A DNA stretch of 64,000 bases from Ariolimax columbianus (Eukaryota; Mollusca; Gastropoda; Stylommatophora; Arionidae), in the NCBI GenBank assembly GCA_036924085.1, contig JAVGWX010000013.1, forward strand, positions 57,763,652 through 57,827,651, written 5' to 3'. Positions 57,865-64,000 of the stretch are shown one piece after another (within the stretch, counting starts at the first letter, position 1; each line of letters opens with the position of its first letter). The position numbers and the translations under genes were made by a program. The notes beneath the pieces are model-generated. The model searched no databases, was not told the DNA's origin, and was given only the letters and a program-made list of their open reading frames with translations.

Positions 57865-57972
57865 CTGACAGAGGAGGAGCAAGCAAAGAGGGAGCGGAGG
57901 AAAGCACAGAACAGACGAGCAGCCAAGAAATGTCGGGAGAAACGCAAGATGAGGACGCTCAGTGATGCAGAA
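57865..57972 (+). CDS. ATF3/JDP2-like bZIP gene, basic-region exon (36 codons)
   Basis: Bounded by TTCCTTCAG|CTG and GCAGAA|GTGAGT, both phase 0, length 108 bp, the size I recall for the basic-region exon of FOS/ATF3-family genes. Residues read LTEEEQAKRERRKAQNRRAA then KKCREKRKMRTLSDAE. The bZIP signature N-x2-A-A-x2-C-R is present at exon residues 16-24 (protein residues 96-104 if joined to the 48709 exon), flanked by basic clusters. It contacts ATF/CRE or AP-1 half-sites. The expected first zipper leucine, 11 residues after Cys, is Asp (residue 34), which is unusual. The zipper exon is not in the window. Confidence 0.85.
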
Positions 57973-58034
57973 GTGAGTTCCACACTATCATCTTCGTTTG
58001 CTCGCCAGTTATTTCGTATCTATTTTTTCATTAC

Positions 58035-58151
58035 CATCTTTTGTCCTATTTATATAAATTGTCCCGATAATTATCTATTGTCCCATCAATATATACTGTC
58101 CCATAGCATCTATTGTTTAATCAATAGCTATTGTCCAACAGCATATATTGT
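58035..58151. repeat. Degenerate ATTGTCC/ATATATTGT tandem repeat, left part
   Basis: Words such as CTATTGTCCCATCAATATAT and ATTGTCCAACAGCATATATT recur at about 20-25-bp spacing. The tract continues at 59705-59810 after the LINE-N1 insertion. Confidence 0.8.
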
Positions 58152-59703
58152 TCTTCTTCTTCTTCTGTCAAACGTCAACCTGTATTTGTTCGAATAAAGC
58201 AGCGGTCATCCTGAGGCTGTCGACACTTCCATAGAGCTTGTCTAGTGTTGCCACTGGTGATGGCCACATGTGCTTTCTCCGATCCTCGTATGTCGGGCAG
58301 TTTTGCAGCAGATATTCAGTGGTCATTTTCCCGGTACCACAAGTGCATTCGTCAGTGCCACCTATCTTCAGTTTATTGAATAGATGGTATCTCAGTCTGT
58401 TGTGGCCTGTGCGGAGACTGAAGACCACGACCTGCTCTCTTCTGTTCAACTGGTAATAGGCATCATTTTTTGTTTAGCCAGTATGCTCTGTTTCCCATTT
58501 GGCCATGTATCTGGCCCTAATAAACCTTTTGGACTCTTCGTAGGTCACACTAGAATCTGGTTGTGGTAGTCTTGTACCTTCTTTTGCCAGTCTGTCTGCC
58601 TCATCGTTGCCTTGGATGTTACAGTGGGATGGAACCCACTGTACCACTACTCTTTTTGGTGCGGACTGCTGGCATAGTTGACAGAGTACTGCTCTTAAAT
58701 CATTAAGTTCAGTATTTTTCTGGCTTTTTAGTGCTGCGACTACAGCCAGTGCATCTGTAAACAGGCCTAAATGGCGTTCATTGCTTTCGCCTGTCAGCAT
58801 TGCTTCTACTGCAGCCCTCAGTGCCTCTGCCTCCGCTCTGAAATTGCTTGAGTATTTTCCAGTTACCACTGACAGTGTTATTTTTCTACCATTTGGTAGG
58901 CTCAGGAATACCCCTGCCCCTCCGTTCTGTGTTGTGTTTGTTACAGAACCGTCGGTGTATGCATGGGTCCATTCCATGCTTGGGTAGTTTTCCGTTATGT
59001 ACCTCAGGGTTATGTCTCTTGTTTCTTTTTCAGTCTGGCTATTCTTGTTTCCAATACCTGGTATATTTTCTACCACCCCCGGAATGATATGCTGCTTCCG
59101 GCTAGGTTTGCGTACATTATGGATGGGCTTTGGTATTGTTACGGTGTTCATAGGATCTTCGCTCATCTTTGCTTTGGCTATTTCTGCAAAGTTTGTTCGC
59201 TTTAATTTCCCATTTCCAAATCTATTTAGTCTCTGATGCATTGGATGGTCTGTCAGTCTTCTTAGTTTCTCTGCTTGCTGCTGGGCCATGCAGTCGCTTC
59301 TGTCGGTCATGGATTGCAGATTTCTAATCTTTTCAAGTTCTAAAATTGGCGTTGACTTCATGCTTCCTGTTATAACTTTCATGGCTTGGTTTTGAAGTTT
59401 GCTAAATTTATCAAAGTTCGCCTTTGCTGCTGTTGTCCATGCTGCAATGCCATACTCGAGAACTGGTCTCACTCTTCCAGTGTAGAGTTTCTTTAGTATG
59501 CTTTCGTCTGCTCCTCAGCTTGTGCCAGCAAGTTTCCTCATGATTGCCATTCTTTGTCTGGCTCTCATTCTGGCTCTCTCGATCTGACTTTTCCATGTCA
59601 TGCGCCGATCAAATGTGACTTCCAGGTAGTCTGGGTTGTCGTTTGGCCGCAGATATTTGCCGTTAAGACTTATTTTAGTGTTCTGGGGTATATTTGAAAG
59701 CGA
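58152..59703 (-). mobile_element. LINE-N1 copy 4
   Basis: 5'-truncated copy in the RT thumb region, with its (GAA)n tail at the left (TTCTTCTTCTTCT). It is flanked by ATATATTGTTC on both sides (about 58143-58153 and 59703-59713) as target-site duplication, splitting a local tandem repeat. The reading frame is the same throughout and is broken only by two nonsense codons. Confidence 0.92.
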
Positions 59704-59715
59704 TATATTGTTCAA
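58168..59715 (-). pseudogene. LINE-N1 copy 4 coding region (RT thumb, RNase H, CCHC-like tail)
   Basis: From the - strand start: YLEVTFDRRMTWKSQIERAR, a stop where copies 1 and 2 have Trp (TSWGAD), then GRVRPVLEYGIAAWTT-like connection and MKVITGSMKSTPILELEKI. The RNase H follows (THAYTDGSVTNTTQNG, FRAEAEALRAAVEAM, FTDALAVVAALKSQ, CNIQGNDEADRLAKE). After a second stop (Tyr to TAA at about 58472) comes LRYHLFNKLKIGGTDECTCG. All catalytic RNase H residues are kept. Confidence 0.87.
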
Positions 59716-59810
59716 TCAATATCTATTGTCCAACAGCATCTCTTGTTCAGTCAATATATATTGTCCCATAAACATATATTATTCCATAAACATCTATCAC
59801 CCAACAAAGA
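59704..59810. repeat. Degenerate ATTGTCC/ATATATTGT tandem repeat, right part
   Basis: CAATCAATATCTATTGTCCA, then ATATATTGTCCCATAAACAT, continuing the tract at 58035-58151. Confidence 0.78.
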
Positions 59811-59944
59811 TAGTGGCCAGTCCCCGGTTTCTCTCGTCGCAATACTGTTAATTCCTTAATTAGACTAGATAAGGCAATGATGTCACTGTGTTCCACGTGT
59901 GGAGCTAACATACTTAGAGATTTCATCAAGACCAACGATCTAGA

Positions 59945-60205
59945 GCTACTAAGATCTTTATCCACCTTGGCACAGTGATCCTGAACAACCGACTGCAACA
60001 AGTCAGGCTGGCTAAGGAGAAGTGATCAAAAAGGGAAGGCTAAACCCGGTACTTAACGATTTTCGATGTGTCGGACCGAAAGGGGCACATATCGCAGTCA
60101 AGCTGTAAACTACGACACAGTGAAACCGTTTTCCAGACAACATCCTATTACTTGCAAAGCCCTTTTCAGGGCTTGACGGCGGGAGTTTGAGAACGAACGG
60201 CGCAG
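59945..60205 (-). mobile_element. Rep-A copy 5
   Basis: ATCCTGAACAACCGACTGCA, TATCGCAGTCAAGCTGTAAA and GGCGGGAGTTTGAGAACGAA blocks; the distal part is missing. Confidence 0.83.
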
Positions 60206-60324
60206 AAGAACATTTGAGTGAGGCATGCGACAGGTCGTAGAGGATACCCCAAAGAGGAGTTAGATGGACATTGTTTTATACTCTGGAAGGCACGGAATGC
60301 GTAGATGCTGTTGCGTTATTTGCA

Positions 60325-62035
60325 TACACACACATCAACACAATTCAACATATATCAACCATACACACACATCAACACAATTCAACAGATATCAGCCATA
60401 CACGCACATCAACAGATATCAGCCATACACACACATCAACAGATATCAACTATACACACACATCAACATATATCAACTATACACACACATCAACAGATAT
60501 CAACTATACACACACATCAACAGATATCAACTATACACACACATGAACAGATATCAGCCATACACACACATCAACAGATATCAACTATACACAGACATCA
60601 ACAGATATCAACCATACACACACATCAACGCAAATCAACAGATATCAGCCATACGCACACACCAACAAATCAACATATATCAACCATACACAAACACACC
60701 AACAAATCAACATATATCAACCATACACACACACCAACAAATCAACAAATATCAACCATACACACACACCAACAAATCAACATATATCAACCATACACAC
60801 ACACCAACAAATCAACATATATCAACCATACACACACACCAACAAATCAACATATATCAACCATACACACACACCAACAAATCAACATATATCAACCATA
60901 CACACACACCAACAAATCAACATATATCAACCATACACACACACCAACAAATCAACAGATATCAACCATACACACACACCAACAAATCAACATATATCAA
61001 CCATACACACACACCAACAAATCAACATATATTAACCATACACACACACAAACAAATCAACAGATATCAACCATACACACACACCAACAAATCAACATAT
61101 ATCAACCATACACACACACCAACATATATCAACCATACACACACACCAACAAATCAACAGATATCAGCCATACACACACATCAACATATATCAACAATAC
61201 ACAAACACCAACAAATCAACAGATATCAACCATACACACACACGCCAACAAATCAACAAATATCAACCATACACACACACCAACAAATCAACATATATCA
61301 ACCATACACACACACCAACAAATCAACAGATATCAACCATACACACACCAACAAATCGACAGGTATCAACCATACACACACACCAACATATATCAACCAT
61401 ACACACACACCAACAAATCAACAGATATCAGCCATACACACACATCAACATATATCAACCATACACACACACCAACAAATCAACATATATCAACCATACA
61501 CACACACCAACAAATCAACAGATATCAACCATACACACACACCAACAAATCAACATATATCAACCATACACACACACCAACAAATCAACATATATTAACC
61601 ATACACACACACAAACAAATCAACAGATATCAACCATACACACACACCAACAAATCAACATATATCAACCATACACACACACCAACATATATCAACCATA
61701 CACACACACCAACAAATCAACAGATATCAGCCATACACACACATCAACATATATCAACAATACACACACACCAACAAATCAACAGATATCAACCATACAC
61801 ACACACACCAACAAATCAACAAATATCAACCATACACACACACCAACAAATCAACATATATCAACCATACACACACACCAACAAATCAACAGATATCAAC
61901 CATACACACACACCAACAAATCAACAGGTATCAACCATACACACACACCAACATATATCAACCATACACACACACCAACAAATCAACAGATATCAACCAT
62001 ACACACACACCAACAAATCAACAGATATCAACACA
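60325..62035. repeat. 35-bp minisatellite with 27-bp precursor form, about 55 units
   Basis: The left 350 bp has ~27-bp units (CAACAGATATCAACTATACA and CACACAT). From about 60650 the unit is 35 bp (CAACATATATCAACCATACA with CACACACCAACAAAT). Rare variants recur in the same order (ATATATTAACC at about 61024 and 61587), indicating a second-order duplication of about 560 bp. It has no stops in two frames, giving false 444- and 584-residue ORFs. Confidence 0.96.
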
Positions 62036-62144
62036 TTCAAGCAAAGACGCAAAGGCTGATTGTGCATGACTTGCAAGTCGGATTAATAGCAATATGAGCA
62101 AGCAAATATTTTCTATAAACTACGTTTTTCGGTAACAGTGTTTT

Positions 62145-62300
62145 TTTTTTTTGTTCGCCTTATTTCTCTAATCCACAAGGCGGTGTGCGTTGCACTGTAG
62201 TTTTTATTTTGCGCCTGTCTGCCCAGTGCAACCGACTTCAGCATGCATTTTATGTAAGGGTCTGCTTCCGCCTGCGTTTTCTAAGGGTTTGCTTCCCCGG
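62145..62300 (-). mobile_element. SINE-T copy 3, partial
   Basis: GGCGGTGTGCGTTGCACTGT, TTTTATTTTGCGCCTGTCTG and CGACTTCAGCATGCATTTTA match copy 4. It is truncated before the tRNA-like head. Confidence 0.82.
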
Positions 62301-62539
62301 ACATGAAGTAAAGATTCTTACAGGCATGCCAACAACTGCCAACACAAATATTAGAATGGCATTGGGCTGCCAAGTGCAGGCGTGTTCAGCAGCTATGGGA
62401 TAATAACAATAAGTGCAATGTTATGACAGTTCATCCCGCAATGCGTACGAACGTGGAATAGCTTTCTGAGGTTCTAACCGGCCGGCTCTGAAAACTATTC
62501 GGCAAAAGAGGAGATTACTTGATATTGTTTTGTTGTTTT

Positions 62540-62791
62540 TTTTTTGTGTTTTTTTTTGTTCGCCGTATTTTCTATAATCCCCAAGGCGGTGTGCGTTGCA
62601 CTGTGGTTTTTATTTTGCGCCTGTCGGCCCAGTGCATCCGACTTCAGCATTCATTTTATGTAAGGGTCTGCTTCCTCCTGCATTTTCTAAGGGTTTGCTT
62701 CCCCGGGGTAACTGGTGCTGTGATGGGGATTGAACCCAGCACCTTCTCTTTGTGAGCCGTGCTACTTAACCACTAGGCCACGCCGTCCCCT
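62540..62791 (-). mobile_element. SINE-T copy 4, full head
   Basis: On - the element starts GGGGACGGCGTGGCCTAGTG (box A region 62765-62790), has box B as GGTTCAATCCC (62725-62736), then the shared body, and ends in an A-rich (here T-rich) tail at about 62525-62560. This is the best-preserved copy of the family. Confidence 0.87.
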
Positions 62792-62799
62792 CACTTGAT

Positions 62800-62955
62800 A
62801 TTCTAAAAAGGTGGTTTCCATGGCAACAATTGTCGTCGTGGATTAAGATGACATCTTCATGGACTAAGCCGCAGCCTATGTGAGGTGGTGTGGCCAGTTC
62901 CCTTCCTTGCTGTTTCTACCTTTCCCCAAATCATACTTCAGGTACCCATTTACAG
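62800..62955 (-). mobile_element. Rep-E, single-copy form
   Basis: On + it reads GTTTCCATGGCAACAATTGT, then CAGCCTATGTGAGGTGGTGT and GGCCAGTTCCCTTCCTTGCT. This is the inverse of both flanks and exactly one repeat unit of the 41082-41880 array, and therefore its unexpanded state. Confidence 0.8.
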
Positions 62956-63029
62956 CAGGGTCTACTGGAGGAGCGGTCGAAACCAGGAGAGAACCACGCC
63001 TTGATTTTGTTTCTGTCCGTTCTGGCAAG

Positions 63030-63565
63030 ATAAACGGTTAGCACTATGCACGAAAATCAGATTAATGTGTACACTGGTCCTGTCAATATTCTTCTATGCT
63101 TGTGAGACATGGACAGTTACAGCTGACCTTCAGCGAAGAATACAGGCCTTGGAGATGAGATGTTTCCGACGACTTCTAAACGTCACGTACAAATATCGAG
63201 TTACAAATGAGGAAATACGAGATAGAATTACAACAGCAATAGGGCCTTTCGAAGACCTCTTGGCAACTGTCAAAAGAAGGAAACTCGCTTGGTACGGTCA
63301 CATATCGAGATCAAATGGTCTTGCAAATACGATCCTCCACGGAAAGGTGCATGGCAGACGACGAAGAGGCCGGCCCAAAAAGAGGTGGGAGGACAACATA
63401 AAAGAATGGACCAATCTCCGACCAGAAGAGGCACAGGCAGCGGCCGCTGACAGAGAAGGATGGCGTGGTGTGAGGATGACTTCATGTGTGCCCAAACGAC
63501 ATCACCGGTTATGGGATGACCTGACCTGACCTGACCTGACCTGGCCTGACCTGACCTGACCGTCT
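63030..63565 (+). pseudogene. LINE-P5 copy 3, C-terminal region with (CTGAC)n tail
   Basis: The frame 63065-63529 codes LVLSIFFYACETWTVTADLQ, EMRCFRRLLNVTYKYRVTNE, VKRRKLAWYGHISRSNGLAN, GRRRRGRPKKRWEDNIKEWT and TSCVPKRHHRLWDDLT, the LINE tail also seen at 41990-42465 and (split) at 36225-38220. It ends in about eight CTGAC units (63517-63560). 5'-truncated; the RT catalytic domain is missing. This uninterrupted copy proves the nested insertion at 36454. Confidence 0.9.
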
Positions 63566-64000
63566 GTGATTTCGAACCATGTCTCGGTGTGTTTCCAGTC
63601 TGAGCAAGTCAGCTCACTGTTGCCTAGGCTACACGATTCTCTATGTTTTTCGATACACACTTCTGAATGACCTGTCCATGATGCGTTCAGATTATCAGGT
63701 CACACTGGTTGATGGTTCTCTACAGATTTCAGCTCTCCGGGTTATGGTGAAGTTGGCTAAAGTAGAAGAAATAAAAGTCCACACAAACTGACAGTAATAA
63801 CAAGCATTTGAAAAGTACAGAGGTCATGGATATTTAATATTTTGAGTCCCACGCCAGTTGAAGTATGAAAATAAGAACTGGCGATGACGCAAACGTTGGT
63901 AAACAATGAAGTGCAGTTACACCAGACAACGGAATGGACAAAGACATCAACTGCAGAATGAACAAGTCTAGGATGTCATTTGCTAGCTTGAACAATGTTT
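63566..64000. other. Unassigned right end
   Basis: No repeat or domain recognised; a short 70-codon frame (63579-63791) is not supported. Confidence 0.35.

Noticed and set aside
60264..62059. Open frames of 444 and 584 residues rich in Thr, His, Asn and Ile
   Set aside because: They are translations of the 35-bp minisatellite, which has no stop in two frames. The composition is purely repeat-driven, with no domain and no flanking gene signals.
63517..63565. Telomere-like or nuclear-receptor (AGGTCA) repeat
   Set aside because: It is a (CTGAC)n run exactly at a LINE 3' end, and comparable tails occur on the other LINE-P5 copies. A LINE tail explains it.

Overview
The window looks like a stretch of a large, repeat-rich animal nuclear genome. 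It has spliced exons with GT/AG borders, tRNA-derived SINEs, mariner and hAT-like DNA elements, many decayed non-LTR retrotransposons and very abundant mini- and microsatellites. The RNase H-bearing I/Nimb-like LINEs and the overall repeat style fit a lophotrochozoan, most likely a gastropod mollusc. That taxonomic call is inference. There is no bacterial gene organisation and no CRISPR array.

Only one convincing host gene is seen, an ATF3/JDP2-type bZIP transcription factor on the + strand. A first coding exon (48709-48983, 80 codons) carries the ATF3-like TPxxKEELR block. A 108-bp phase-0 exon (57865-57972) carries the DNA-binding basic region NxxAAxxCR. The leucine-zipper exon must lie beyond the right edge. 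A CCAAT-box plus perfect CRE (TGACGTCA) at 12.3 kb, followed by a strong splice donor at 12510, is a possible upstream promoter and noncoding exon. If so, most of the window is intron.

Layout: 0-4.1 kb holds a mariner end, a LINE reverse-transcriptase (RT) fragment blown up by a 44-bp minisatellite, a 92-bp array and a SINE. 4.1-6.85 kb holds an internally deleted mariner and I/Nimb-like LINE copy 1 (LINE-N1). 7-9.6 kb holds LINE fragments with 36-bp and 69-bp arrays and a nested Rep-A/SINE insertion. 9.8-11.4 kb holds a 38-bp array and an RNase H LINE fragment. 11.4-13.5 kb is largely single copy, with the promoter-like block. 13.6-24.8 kb is dominated by minisatellites (48, 46-51, 105, 36-38, 27 and 34 bp) plus two LINE 3' ends and a hAT-like MITE. 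25-34 kb holds LINE ends, a Rep-C element, a foldback mariner, GATA/GACA repeats and a large inverted arrangement of 15-bp repeats. 34.9-46.6 kb appears to be an old AT-rich ~29-bp satellite split into islands by many insertions, including LINE-N1 nested inside another LINE. 46.7-48.7 kb holds a second foldback mariner and trinucleotide tracts. 48.7-58 kb is the gene with repeat-filled introns. 58-64 kb holds LINE-N1 copy 4, a 1.7-kb 35-bp array, two SINEs and a LINE end with a (CTGAC)n tail.

The most unusual signals are four. (1) Minisatellites have repeatedly grown out of retrotransposon coding sequence, including one whose unit is the RT YxDD active-site segment. (2) Rep-C is a retroposon-like family with an internal VNTR of about 1 to 28 units, one copy having a 15-bp target-site duplication, so its architecture resembles primate SVA elements. 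(3) Palindromic foldback elements are built from two head-to-head mariner 5' ends. (4) Several nested insertions have readable target-site duplications. All calls come from reading the sequence; no database search was run.
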